From Erodium maritimum (lineage: Eukaryota > Streptophyta > Magnoliopsida > Geraniales > Geraniaceae), in contig OY997594.1 in assembly GCA_963921825.1 (NCBI GenBank), forward strand, positions 63,597,675-63,661,674: a DNA stretch of 64,000 nt, read 5' to 3'. A program made the translations under genes and the position numbers. Positions 48,560 through 60,496 of this stretch are shown here, piece by piece. Under the pieces are notes generated by a model. The model was given only the letters and a program-made list of their open reading frames with translations, was not told where the DNA came from and did no database searches. Each line of letters begins with the position of its first letter. Position 1 is the stretch's first letter.

Positions 48560-50285
48560 TATTACTTATAAAGTTATAATCAATGTCGTCTATATATAGC
48601 CGTTAGGCGTCGGCCTGAGAGCGTGTATTTACTAAAATAGCCTCCATGATGGGTCGATTCTACTGTTGCTTCGTACAAAAAACTTTACTTTCGTTGTGGG
48701 TAGGTTGGACTTTTAGAATGTAAATATGTATGGATTAATAGATGAGCTTAGAGAACAACCAAAGCACTGAGGATTCATGAAAATGACGTTGCACTTAACT
48801 TGTTCAGCACGGTATCGTGGCATGGTTAGGTTGCACCTTTCATAGGCCTCCTGTAATGGAAAGTTCTCCATCTTGTCTATTCCCATTTTTGGAACAACCC
48901 TTGCTAATTGAAATGATCTTTTTAGGTTAACCAATGTTATTTGAAAGATAGTGACAAAAATTATCATAGTAATAAATATTAACGATAATTGAATGAGATC
49001 AATACTATTATTAATACTCCAACTTGACATGTCAAAATAGTAAACATTATATTCCATAAAGGGGAATGAATCGAGTGATCATGAGTATGTGATTTTTAAG
49101 TTTAGAAATCTCCTCGAGGGTCCTATGGGAGTATGGAAACGGATGGTTGGAATTATGAAAGATCGTCTAACTAATGGTTGTGTTTCATTAACGAATTAGG
49201 TGTCGTGATAAAAAATGGACTTATCTCAAGTAAAGAGATAAGTAGAGTTTATATAGTTGTTTACGATATACACAACTTGTTAAAATTTGAATATTAGATC
49301 TTTTATGTCAATGTTTGTCTTAAATCTTAATCAAAGAACGGTCTTATAGGATTAGTTCTGTGTCCGTTAAGATTTGAATTGAGCCGAGTTAAGAAAGTAA
49401 GAGAGTTCACTAACCAATAGATCAACTCCCATGGCGTAGTCCCAATAAATCATTCAAAGCACCAGATCATTCAATAGCGTCAAGCAGTCACAAGCACTAA
49501 TCACATATGAGTAATTTAGTCCGTTTAGGCCTCAAAATCTATAAGAGCGTCCGACTCGCCGTCTCATCTGGGCCCCAAAATTTAAAAACAACCCGATTTA
49601 TCGTCCCACCTGATTAGTCGGAAACTTGGGACTCCGGTTTGTGAAATTGAACTTTTGAAAAAGAGATGAAAATGTGAGAGAGGCAATATGTTTGTAATGA
49701 TCTTGAATTTCTTGATAAAAAAATATAGCACGTGTTCCTTTTTGATGATTTATTATTACAATTTATATTTTTATTAAAATAAAAAGTAAAATCAAAATGA
49801 GAGCATTATTTAGTTTAGTTTTTTTGTAATTTGATACTTGATGTTTTCTTATATCATACAAACATATTTTAAATTTAAATTTTTTTAATTATATTTATGT
49901 AATATATATTTATTAATAATTAAAAATATATATAAAAATTAAATCTGCCTAGGTTGCGCCTATGCCCCGACTAGTCCCCGCCTAACGCCTTTTACAAATG
50001 TGAGCATGTATTGTTTTGCAACTCCTCAACTTTAAAAATATTAACTCTTGTACAATCATGACCAATAAGCAACACTCCAAATCAGAGTTTTATGTACATT
50101 TCCAATCTCTTTCCTTTCTCACAAAGTTGAGCTAAAATTAGTTAGTTCTGATTCAAAACCATGGTAACATATAAATCCTCACAACATAGTAACTGAAATA
50201 TAGGATCAACAATAGTTGGTAAAAAATGATGAAATGACTGACATGGAAAGGCTACGAAGCCTAAAATGTATTCACAAGACTACAC
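48560..50285. other. Intergenic between the hydrolase genes
   Basis: 48650-48830 matches the sequence upstream of the other hydrolase gene (54361-54500), so the duplication reaches at least this far. 48670-48700 keeps the empty form of the site that carries a hAT MITE in the other copy. The remainder, to 50285, is AT-rich with no recognised gene; a 114-residue minus ORF at 48713-49057 matches nothing I know. Confidence 0.55.
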
Positions 50286-53074
50286 CTACTCAGTTAGATG
50301 TGCCTTCACCATTGCATTGCTCATCCCATCAGCTGCTGCAATCAAGTGCCCTGCACCCGGTATCTCGTGGTAGTGAATCCATGGGAGCTTTTGGGCAATG
50401 TAACGTTGCAGTGTAACTGCCACGAACCTATCTTCGTCCCCTTGCCACAAGTGGACTGATCCTTCATTGTTGGGAAACGGGTTTTCAATATCCATGGGAT
50501 CAAATTCCCAGCTGCCAAATGCAACCATCATGTCCCTATAAACGGATTCATATTCCCCTTGCTGTCTCACTTGCGCCTGTAAGGAACACAAAGATACAAG
50601 CCTCAATAAGACAGCCTTAATAGCTGTAATAAGGAAATAGTCACCGGTCATGATTGTTTAACATGTCGCGCCAAAAATTAATGTCAGTGGAGTCACAAAG
50701 AGGATGAACTTTAATTATTAATTTTATTTTCTAAAATCAGAAGCAACTTGTGAAATTAAGACAAAGGAGATTCATAAAGTTCTTAACCAATAAGTCCAAA
50801 AGGAAGATTAAATTCTTATTGTTGTAAACAAGTTGCTGTCAAGCGTTAACTAATACACTGAATAATGAATACAGGCTTTTTTTCAACAACTACCACCAGT
50901 CCACTTTCTCAAATATTGTTGGGGTTGGCAAAAACTCCTTGGGCTCTTCATTTCGTATTTTTCTTACCCCACTACATCCTACCTAAAGTTATCTCCTCCA
51001 TCAACCTAAGCACTATCATGTCTTTAATTATTATTACTTATTTGTTCTTTCTATGTTAGCATTTTTGAAATTTTCCTTTCAGTTTCTCCTAATTGAATTC
51101 TCTCACCCTTCCTTATGGAGTCGCTAACTTCTCTCTGTTGCACGTTTAGTAATGAATATAGGTATTGTTTTTACAAAGAATATCTAAACAAGCATGATTC
51201 ATATAAGTGATATTCTAACTACTTCCAGAAAGAAAATTAAAATGCACGGAACTTCATGAAAGGACAGATAAATACCATATGCTCCCTCCTCCCGGCATGT
51301 TTCTTCAAGAGTTCTTTATCTTGGCGAGAAAAATTTTCAAGAGAGTGAGACGCAACACTAGATCCACGGAGCCATTTCTGTGTGTTCAACCAATAGGTGA
51401 GCCAGGGAGTATAGTGAGAAACACGAAGGGCCAACTGGTCTTGCTTGAGCTGCTTGTTGTAGGCTTCTGTAGATAAATTAGCAGGGAAACCAGGCCACCA
51501 GTAGTTGATAACTGGAGCTATTAGTGTTGCTCCTGCAAGCCTGTTAAAAGTAGAAATCTCAGACCTAAAACGAGGATTTAATTGTAATGATCTCGAACAA
51601 AAGACGTAATTAATTACATGGCACACTCATAAACAATACCTGTGAGGAATGTACTTGAGGCAGCCCCAGACCGCTTGGCCACCCATGGAAAACCCAGTAA
51701 CATAAAACTTTGATCCAAGTGCCAGTTGATCAGCAAGCTCTTCTACATCCAAAGCAATGCTCTTCGGCGTTCGCTTTGGATGAGGATCACTTTCCCCATA
51801 GCCAGGTCTATCAAAAGACACCATATAAATCCTGAACTTTTCACTAATTTCCTGAAAGAACCCACCATAAATTCAAATTCTACTCCTTGAGGACGTATAA
51901 TATAGAACTCGGAGGAGAGTGAAACAATAGAGCAACGAATTGATACCGGAGATAATTCAGTGGCAATGACACCATCGTGCCGGCAAGAGTCAAATCCATG
52001 GACAAAAATGAATTTATACTTGGCTGAGTCTTTTGGGACACCATGTTCTTTGTAGGCCAGATGCCTTCCATCTCTAAGCTTAATTCTTGTTGCCGTTACA
52101 GGGGGGCCATCTGGAGAGCCACATATCTTTGATGGAGGAGGTTGGATTGCCTGATAAGCCCACGCTAGAAACCCAATGAAGGACACTAACAGCAAGGTCT
52201 TAAACATCCCTGAAAGTTTTGCACTCCAGTGAGTTCAGAGTAGTGGTTGTAGAAGAGACTAAAACTAGGGAGCGGAAAATATAAGGCAATGAATTCATGT
52301 TGCTCCACATCGAAATGAATTAAGTGTTTGAGAGATCTCGCACACTATCAAATTCGATATCCGATTGTTATCCTTAAAACCTATTCTCCTGGCAGATGGA
52401 GAATAAGGGTTGTCAACCCCCAAATCATGATCGGGGTACAGTGATACTACAGTCATTTACTCGAGTATAGCAGCCCATTTTACCATTTATATATTTCAAA
52501 TGCAGAACAAAAGTAAGCATAAGAATGCAAATGGACCTATATAGATCCAATGTCAATGTGTAGAACCTCTCAATCATTGTAAGCAAATTGAATGGGAAGG
52601 AACCAATATTGCTACGGTCATATGCATAACAAACTTGCCTGCGCAAGTGTCAAATTGGTGATGGTATCGACATTATATCAAAGTCTCTCCGTCCATTTTC
52701 CACAAATCTAAACCTAGAAACGATAAAATATAACATATTTCAGCTAAATTCTTAACTGAAAAACAATCTTTGTCTAAATTTTCTATGGGCACAGTAAAAC
52801 CATATAGCAAATCATAGACCCAAATCAACACCCAACCTGCAAATCAAATTTCCCTTCGATCCGTTCTACAAGTCTGATAACCAAAACAGACAAGGCAATT
52901 TTCGAGCAGATTAAGCAAAGGAATCGAGGAGATTCGACACATGTAGATGAAATGGAAGAGAAAAATTTCAAAAAGTTAACCTGAAGGAAGCTGAAAGGAG
53001 CTGGTCTGCTTAGCTCTCCGCGTGTGAGCCCTAGCCGATGCGGCAGATATCTTCCTGTTAACTCCTCCCGCCAT
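50286..53074 (-). CDS. Alpha/beta-hydrolase superfamily protein
   Basis: Five exons on the minus strand: 53074-52981, 52209-51947, 51851-51640, 51540-51276 and 50576-50286, all GT-AG, encode 374 residues. The N-terminus is basic (MAGGVNRKISAASARAHTRR, residues 1-20), followed by a membrane anchor (about 33-53, FKTLLLVSFIGFLAWAYQAI) and a conserved QPPPSK.CGSPDGPPV linker. Catalytic features: HG in FVHGFDSC (102-103), nucleophile Ser174 in GFSMGG, probable acid Asp327 in GDEDRFV, and His355 in GAGHL. This matches a plant family of membrane-anchored hydrolases; substrate is unknown. The family member next to ABI5 in Arabidopsis (At2g36290 from memory) has the same N-terminus. The start is the ATG at 53074 because splicing then joins in frame with the anchor exon. 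A hAT MITE sits about 0.3 kb upstream. Confidence 0.88.
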
Positions 53075-53368
53075 TTTCGACCAAAACGTCCGCCGCTCGA
53101 ATCGGCCTCAGAACGCCACTCGATCGGCCGAAATTGGCGTCGCCACGTAGAAGAGAAGGGGAGAGATCTGGGCGACGACGAGGAGGGACTCTATTTCTTA
53201 CAATCTCCGATCTCTATGATTCTGTCTTGTGTGCGCTGTTTTTAGCTAATCATGTCGTTTAGAACGTTTACAGTACAGCAGATCTGATATTTTGGATTAC
53301 TAATATACCCTCCTTTTCAAGAATTTTACGGTTGTTGGGTCATACACGAAACTTGCTATTGTTGTGGG

Positions 53369-54359
53369 CAGGGGTGGGCATGGAACCTTTTACGAAACCG
53401 ATTCGATATTATCGGTTTGATATTTCTTAAAACCAGTTCTAACCCAAAAATTAATTTTTCATAGTATAATCAATCAGTTCATTGATCAGTTGGTTAGTGG
53501 TTTTAACCAAACAACCACTTTACTACATGTAAGTATAAATTTAGATACCAATAATCATACACATATTTTTATTTCAAGCCAAAACATATTACTACATTCT
53601 CCAAAACAAAAACAAAAAAATTACATATAAGTCCTCGTGTTCTATGTTAGTAATCCGTGTGACACAAAAGAATGCTCATGGGTTATTCATTTATATCTGA
53701 TTAGTGGCTATTATGAAGCCACATGTATATCTTGGTGGGGTTCTCTCGCCAGGTTTGGTGAGTGCTTGTTCAAAAGTCGTCTTGGGTTGCTTTATCTTGG
53801 TGGGGTCCGGTGAGTACTTGTTCTGGGGTCGTGTTTTGGGGCCGATCTGCCCGTCTTCGGGTGGAGGATCATGGATTACTTAGCTTTCTTGAGGCCAAAG
53901 GATTCACCCGTGCGATATCCTGTGGTATTGTTCACTAGTCAGATCAAGGTTGCCCGAGGCCCGAGCGATCTCCTGAGGCACTGTTCTCCAGTCTGGTAGG
54001 ATTGTGGTTGTTGAGGTGGACCGGGGTGGTTGTTTTCTCTTGTTTTCTTTGTTGCTTTTGTCCTTTGGGCCGTTTTTTGTTGGATTTTTTTTTCTTCTGA
54101 TGGTTGTGGTTTCTATCCCTGGACCCACACTTCCTTTTTAATTCATGTCTTTCTCTCTGATCATAAAAAAATGAAGCCACATGTATATGGTGAACAATAC
54201 CGGTTTGGTTGGTTAACCGATGGTTTGACGTTTCAAGAACCGACAACCAACCATTAATTTTTCAGTTCGATTATCAAGAACCAGCAACCAACCGTTAACT
54301 TTCTGGTTTCGAGTTTTCCGGTTGGTTTTAACGGCTTCGATTTTTTTTGCCCACCCGTA
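53369..54359. mobile_element. hAT-type MITE upstream of hydrolase gene
   Basis: Terminal repeats are CAGGGGTGGGCA and TGCCCACCCGTA. The 8-bp TSD is gttgtggg (53361-53368) and gttatggg (54360-54367). The interior has paired accggtt/aaccgat-type repeats and no coding. The corresponding position beside the other hydrolase gene reads gttgtgggtaggttggactt uninterrupted, which is the empty site. The MITE itself carries a 440-bp retroelement insertion at 53731-54170. Confidence 0.87.
53731..54170 (+). mobile_element. 5'-truncated non-coding retroelement (copy 8), nested in the MITE
   Basis: An 18-bp TSD, atgaagccacatgtatat, lies at 53713-53730 and 54171-54188. The element is T/G-rich and ends tctctctgatcataaaaaaa, close to the CTGAT(A/C)A tail of copies 1-5. 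Only the last 440 bp were inserted, as expected from incomplete reverse transcription. Confidence 0.82.
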
Positions 54360-54367
54360 GTTATGGG

Positions 54368-57150
54368 TAAGTTGGACTTTTAGATTTTCCCCATATAATA
54401 AAAGTGGACATCTATGTATAAATAAATGAACTTAAACAAAAACTTTAAGTACGTTCATTCATGAAAATAAAGGTGTACATCACTTCGGTGAGCTATGAGG
54501 GGTGGCACGAAAGTAATGGACCAAGCCCAACACATAGGGCACAGGCCTTAAGCCCAACAAAAAGCTGTCAACTTTTATGTTTCAAAAATATTTATCATCC
54601 AAGAATCAGGGTAATGTATGCCCCAAAATTATTTTTAAAATGTATAATAGTGAATTCTGGGTCATCCCTATCAAAAAAGTAAACGTTTATGCTATGTGGT
54701 TTGATTCGTGTCTCATCTTATTTTTTCAAATTTAAATCTACATATTGATGTTGGAGTGAAAATGAGTCGTCAAAATATTCAATTCGTTCTATTTTCAAGT
54801 AAATGAGTCGTCAAATCGTTCGATTCGTTTTGTTTGAAGGTATTGTCAGAGTATTCGATTCGTTCGTTCCTCCTCCATTATTCATAAGTCATTATTATAT
54901 AAAGATACCAAGTTATAGCACTAAAGAAACAAAAAAGAGTTTGTTTCTTCTTATTTTGTTTTGGGTACGTTTTTCTCCATTTTGTTTCCAACAATACAAC
55001 ATGTGCTATGCATAGATATATCCGATCATCATTTTTCATGTCTTGTTATTTGTTTTCTTGCTCCGGTCCTTTTTAATAACCTTTTTTTTTGTCTCAATCC
55101 AACTTTTGTAGTACATGGAAAATCCTTGTTTTTTTTTTTCAAAAAACAAAATCTACAAATTGTTCGACTTGATCCTTAAAGTTACTTCGTCCATCGACTA
55201 GGAAACTTGACTACTTGAGGTAGTAAAAAGCTCGTGGGAGAAACGATCTACAATTTTCAAAGCTCTGGGCCAAAATAAAATGAAAGAGAAAGGGGCTCAC
55301 GTGTTGTTTCTAGCAATGTTCAAAATGGAGTGACACTTAGACAGCAACTAAATGCAAGTATTGTAAGGCCTTCAGGTACATGGTAATGTAAGTACGAGGT
55401 TGTCCGGATGGCTGAATATCATTGTCCTCTCCAGTCTTTCAAGGGCCATTGTTTCTCAAAAACTATGAGACTTGGGAACGTAAACATTCACACCCACTGC
55501 TAGGTTTCGGACACTTTTGCTCTTCACTCTTTAGAACTGATTTTTTATGGAACACCCAAATCCTCAATCAATAACAAAAAAAATAAACATTGAGTTGTCA
55601 AGTGGTTACAAGTGGACATCTTTCTTGCTATATTTGATATATTACACCTAGAATCTGTTTACAAGTCTAAAACACTAAGTAATCTTGTCAAAATTATTCT
55701 TGATAAGTATATTGATATATTGATCCATTGAACTTTTAAATAAATTGTGTTTTAACATTTTATCAGTGATTATGATCCATATACAAAATCTCATGTGTCC
55801 ATCAGTACTTAAAAATATGAACTTAATCAAAGAAAAAACATGATGATGTGGAAGATCCCTTTTCTTTAGTTAAATGTATCGATCTAGATGAAAGTACCAA
55901 GTGGGTTATGAGTTTCAAAGTACTTTGATGAACCCCACTAATGAGTGATGACAATATTAAATACATTGTCAAGACCTTAAAATCAAATCTTGCAGGTAAA
56001 AAAATAAACAAAAGCAACTCCAACAAAGTCCCATGTTCCGACACGCAAACTGTCAAATCCAAAACGCTGGTGGCCGTCCAATGAGAAAATGGCAAGAGAA
56101 TAAAACAGGAAGAAGTAGAAAGTTACGGGTTTCGTGGCATGGCTCAGATTAATCGCATGTGGTCTCTGTGGGATCTACAAAGCCACTTTAAGGCTTCCAA
56201 AAATGGAAAGCGCAACCATCCTGCACATTGCCAATTCTGGAACAGTTTATGGTCCTTGATATGACGTTCGATTCCTAGTGGGCGCTTAGTGTTTGCGTTT
56301 TGCTTCCTTTATGCCCAGGAATCTCTGCACAAAAAATGGGCGATTTTTTTCCATTATGCGGTTTCGGGTAAAAGTTGGAGGTTTTATGGCAATGTTCCTT
56401 CCACAACTCATTCTTTGCTTATTATATAACTCTACTCCATTACTTTGGATTTTGGCCAAGTTGATTCTTTGATATGAAATTAGAGTTACGTGTTTGTCAT
56501 GATCCGAATGTGAGATATTAGTCTTAACTTCATATTAGATAATTAATATAATTTTAGCTTACCATATTAATCTTTCGAGTCAAGTGTGATGTCTAATATA
56601 TATACATGACGGGATTCCATAGGATGCTCCTCTTTTGATAAGACCTGATTCTTCTTAACAAATTGGTATCATCTTCAACTTTTAATAGATCGTCATTCCA
56701 AAAAAGCTAAAATAATTTTGTTGAAGCATAACTAATTAACGATTAAAAAAACATTTTGGAGGGCATAAAAGTATAACTAGTGCATGTTTAAATTCTAACA
56801 CCTTAATTTGTTTGTGGAACTTGTGATAGGAGTGTAGAAACCATAAACCCACTTGCATACTGATACCCACGTACTTGATTGTTTATGCACTTAATTCAGT
56901 ATTGCTGACCTTTCTCAAGAAAAAAAGTGAAGAAGAAACTACAGTACTTACCTTATTGGGAAAGCTCTAGAGTTGCATCAACCAAGAAGAACCAATTCCC
57001 AAGGACCCACCAGAGAGATAGCATGTTAATTATCAATAAACCCAATATGGATTTTGAGGAAAACAAGGACATAATTAATCATTAAAATAAGCTAATGCTT
57101 TTTCCTTGATCATATGTGTGCATGTATGTACTGTTTCTATTGCAACTCCT
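54368..57150. other. Intergenic, no gene recognised
   Basis: 54368-54500 matches the upstream flank of the other hydrolase gene. The rest is AT-rich. Short ORFs up to 93 residues lack recognisable domains. A repeated attcgttc/gtcaaa motif at 54760-54865 is a minor local repeat. The last 1 kb is the likely promoter region of the TFL1/CEN gene. Confidence 0.5.
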
Positions 57151-57157
57151 CCGCTAC

Positions 57158-57165
57158 TATAAATA
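57158..57165 (+). promoter_or_regulatory. TATA box of the TFL1/CEN gene
   Basis: The sequence tataaata in an actataaatatgg context lies 113 bases before the start codon, a normal distance for a plant core promoter with a short leader. Confidence 0.6.
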
Positions 57166-57277
57166 TGGGGTCTTCCACTTCCATGACCAATAAGCAACTC
57201 CAAATCTGAGTTTTAACTTACACCCATTTCCTCAACCCTAGCTCTCTTCCTTTTCTGAGCAACCAAACACTTAGACA

Positions 57278-57987
57278 ATGGCAAGAATGTCAGAGCCGTT
57301 GCTTGTTGGGAGAGTGATAGGAGATGTTCTCGACTCGTTCAGCCAAACCACCAAAATGTGTGTCTCTTACAACGGCAAGCAAGTCTACAATGGGCACGAG
57401 CTCTACCCCTCAACTGTCACCACCAAGCCTCGAGTGGAGATCCCTGGAGGCGACATGAGATCCTTCTTCACACTCGTATATATATACATATGCAACCCTT
57501 CTCTTTTCTGTTATGATATTCATATATACTTGTTCAACAAGGAACTTATATGTATCTTGTTCCATTTCAGGTAATGACTGATCCGGACGTTCCTGGCCCT
57601 AGTGATCCTTACTTAAGAGAGCACCTACACTGGTATAGACAGAATCAAAACTGATTAGAACCAGTGACTTGATACTTTATTCAAAATGGGAATAAGATAT
57701 ACATATTGAAGGTGATGTGAATTTGCAGGATAGTGACAGACATTCCGGGGACAACAGATGCAACATTTGGGAAAGAGATAGTAAGTTACGAGAACCCGAA
57801 ACCCAACATTGGGATACACAGATTTGTGTTTGCTTTGTTCAAGCAGAAGAAGAGACAGGCAGTGAGTCCACCCTCTTCCAGGGATCATTTCAACACCAGA
57901 AGCTTTGCTGCAGCCAATGATTTGGGTCTTCCCGTTGCTGCAGTTTACTTCAATGCACAGAGAGAAACTGCTGCAAGAAGGCGCTAA
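57278..57987 (+). CDS. CEN/TFL1-like: TFL1/CENTRORADIALIS-type PEBP, floral repressor
   Basis: Three exons, 57278-57475, 57571-57632 and 57729-57987, encode 172 residues, the usual length of the family. It begins [19 protein letters not shown]. The ligand pocket motifs are present: [10 protein letters not shown] (70-79) and GIHR (115-118). His84 in REHLHW stands where FT has Tyr and TFL1 has His. The segment-B region ends [11 protein letters not shown] with Asp139, again TFL1-like rather than FT-like. It should therefore repress flowering and keep meristems indeterminate, competing with FT for FD-type bZIP factors and 14-3-3 proteins. The first two introns (95 and 96 bp) are at family positions. 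The third intron, normally after ATF-G, is absent: exons 3 and 4 are fused cleanly. Confidence 0.95.
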
Positions 57988-59425
57988 CCTTCATTGTTGT
58001 TGGTGCCATGAAAGCTCTTCATTTCTTCATGTCGCAATAAGGATTTCTACTTTTCAGTGTAGCACTTGTCATGAAATAAGATGCAGGAAGTGGGTCTCTC
58101 TTGGTCCTTTTCTGTCTAAGTGTCTTGCTCCTTGTTTTTACTATTAAAAGCTAACAGCTACTATTCTAGTATGGACTGTAAATAGCTCTGGTATCAGAAA
58201 TGGATGTCTAAAATTATTGGCTTCTCTTTGGTTTTAATTTCATTCATGTCTCCTTATGGGTATTTTTGGGTAGTTCTTTTAAGTCGTCCAGTTTATTGGG
58301 TTGTATAGGGCTGTTTTGCGATTGATTATTCAATATTGCTTTTGTGACTTAAGCCCTATAACCAAACCTCAAGCACTTCTTTTGCAGTGGAGACAACTTT
58401 TCTTTCAGTAGCAACTGTTGCTGATTAATGTGAAGAAATTGTGTACTTCAATTAAAGCAGGAGGAGAGGAAGAAATATAGCCACTAAACAAGATTTCGTA
58501 TGTATTGCTTTGGATAAAAAAATAATAAATCAAAGATTGAATATTTCATTTGAACGACAATGATGAAGGCTTCAACAAGTTTCTCGAATAAGTAATCAAG
58601 CTAAAGTCACTAGTCATTACCAGCTAAGCAGTAAGTTGAGAAGTAAAATAATCTGAACTCTTCTTTACAACATTAGGCATACATAATGGTTTCAGCTTAC
58701 TTAAAATGTAAAGATGACACCAATAACAAAAAGTAGAATTTGCTGAAGCCTAATATGAAGGGAAAAGCTGCTAAATTTTAGGAAGCACTATGGTTTTTGA
58801 AGAGCACAAGCATTGGTGAAAGAAAAATGGTGCTCAATGAAGAATCTAGGTGAATTTCAGAACACATCATGATATGAATGAAGTACAAAAGTGAACCAAA
58901 GCAACACAAGATTTTAATCGATAGACATACTAATGTGGATCAGTGGAACAGTTAGGCTGCTAACGACAGTCTCCACAGAACAATAATCATCAACCACAGG
59001 AATGCATAACCAACACCAAATACCAACTAAATCATCAAAATGATTATATGAACATCATGCACAAGGCCACAGATTGATCACCTCTGGCCAGATAGCTAAG
59101 AACTTGGTCTTGCAACCAACACGTATTGTCAAATATGGATAGAAGAACCAAGTCTCAATGCAAAAATGAGTTGTGAGAGTCTAAACTTCAAGACATCTTT
59201 ATAACTAGTTCACAACCATTTGATTTAACTTAGTTATACTCAATTCAGACTAAACAAATCACAGAAACCATATATTTCATATAGCCAAGCTGACAAACCA
59301 AAGTTATGCAACAAAAAAAAAGGTTTCATTTTTACACACAATCTTCCACAAGAAAGTGAATCATCAAAATGGAGATAATATTTGGCAGTGATCATAGTTT
59401 TACCAATTTCATGCCTAAAATTTAC
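57988..59425. other. 3' flanks of TFL1/CEN and YIP1 genes
   Basis: The two genes converge here. No coding sequence, repeat array or transposon end is recognised in these 1.4 kb; presumably they contain both 3' UTRs. Confidence 0.5.
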
Positions 59426-60175
59426 TTAAAATATAACAAGCAAAGAGAACAGAGTGTATATCAGGAAACAAGCATACGCTATCAAGCCGCGATGCTCCTC
59501 TCCTCCATCGGCAAGCGAAACCATGAGACCTGTACAAACCCTCGTCGCCCACAAGACGAACACTGCCGATATCGCAAACCTCACCGCCCCAATTTGGGGC
59601 ACGAAAAGCAGCGTCGCCGACGAGATCACCACCGGTAGCAAGCAGTACCCCACCACGCTAGTACAGGTGTGGAGGTCCAAATTGCCGTTCCTCCCGGCCA
59701 ACATATTGAAGACGACGTACAAGAACATCGAGGACACCACGATCCAGCCCAAAATGACGCCGAATTGGATCTTCCCGGTGAGTAATTGGAAGAGGCAAAG
59801 GGCCAGGTAGAGGATGATCGGGCCGGACAGATCGGAGTCCTTGTGGACAGAAGGGTTGACCCGGAACGGGAAGAGGATAGACTTGGCCTTCCTCCAGATT
59901 TGATCGGGGTGGATGCCGAGCTCGTCGAGGAGAGGCTCTTCGTCCTCGAAGTTGGCGTTACCGGAGGGTCCGCCAATGGGGCCTCCGTAGAGGGGGCCGG
60001 AGGATGTAGCGGCCGCGGCGGATCCGATGTCAAATGACAGGAAGGGGATACCGCCGGAACTGGATGAGCGAGGGGGCTGAAACGGCGCCGTTGGTACCCG
60101 CCTCTGTTGGACGCCGGCAATGGGGTTTCCGCCAGAAGGGAAGACCACCGGCGGAACTGCGAAATCTTTCGCCAT
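59426..60175 (-). CDS. YIP1-family integral membrane protein (YIPF5-like)
   Basis: A single 249-residue frame starts at the ATG of 60175. The N-terminal 75 residues are Pro/Gly/Ser-rich and cytosolic. The family signature follows: EDEEPLLDELGI (77-88), then DLSGPI (115-120). Five hydrophobic segments lie at about 118-134, 138-158, 171-191, 198-216 and 229-249, with GYCLLPVV in the third. The chain ends in LLVIF, as YIPF5/Yip1p relatives do. Such proteins sit in Golgi/TGN membranes, bind Rab GTPases and assist vesicle budding. From memory, the Arabidopsis homologue At2g36300 lies near ABI5. The gene is intact. GC content at the 5' end is markedly higher than in its surroundings. Confidence 0.92.
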   Translation of the reverse strand: MAKDFAVPPVVFPSGGNPIAGVQQRRVPTAPFQPPRSSSSGGIPFLSFDIGSAAAATSSGPLYGGPIGGPSGNANFEDEEPLLDELGIHPDQIWRKAKSILFPFRVNPSVHKDSDLSGPIILYLALCLFQLLTGKIQFGVILGWIVVSSMFLYVVFNMLAGRNGNLDLHTCTSVVGYCLLPVVISSATLLFVPQIGAVRFAISAVFVLWATRVCTGLMVSLADGGEEHRGLIAYACFLIYTLFSLLVIF

Positions 60176-60496
60176 GGAGATGACAATTGAATCGGAATGT
60201 GAGGGAACCTATCAAAATTAGGGTTTTCAGAATGGTCAGGTAGTGATGGAGATTGGAAGTAGAACTGGGAAATAAGATTACTAATTTGTTTATTTACCGG
60301 GGCTAATGATTGAAATATTTAATGGTTTTAGGGGTAGTATTGGGTTTTAAGTATTATACTATTGTGGATGCTCTTAGTTGTTTACTCCGGCAACGAACGG
60401 TATTGGAGGCTGTTTTAATCGAGCGTGACCGACGAAGATGACAATTTTGAAATGACGTTATTGTCCTTCTCCCTCGAATCTCACCTTTTATTTTAT
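60176..60496. other. Upstream region of the YIP1 gene
   Basis: It holds the presumed divergent promoter of the YIP1-like gene. I see no clear TATA box. It ends at the first copy of the direct repeat that borders the RNase H-like fragment. Confidence 0.4.

Noticed and set aside
48713..49057. 114-residue minus-strand frame between the hydrolase genes
   Set aside because: No known domain, and part of it lies in the duplicated promoter flank where the other copy has no matching frame.
53024..53245. 73-residue plus-strand frame at the hydrolase 5' end
   Set aside because: It is antisense to the first coding exon and leader of the hydrolase gene at 50286-53074.
55385..55420. gtccggatggctgaat, reminiscent of a tRNA 5' end
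   Set aside because: No T-arm (ggttcraatcc) or matching acceptor strand follows within tRNA distance.
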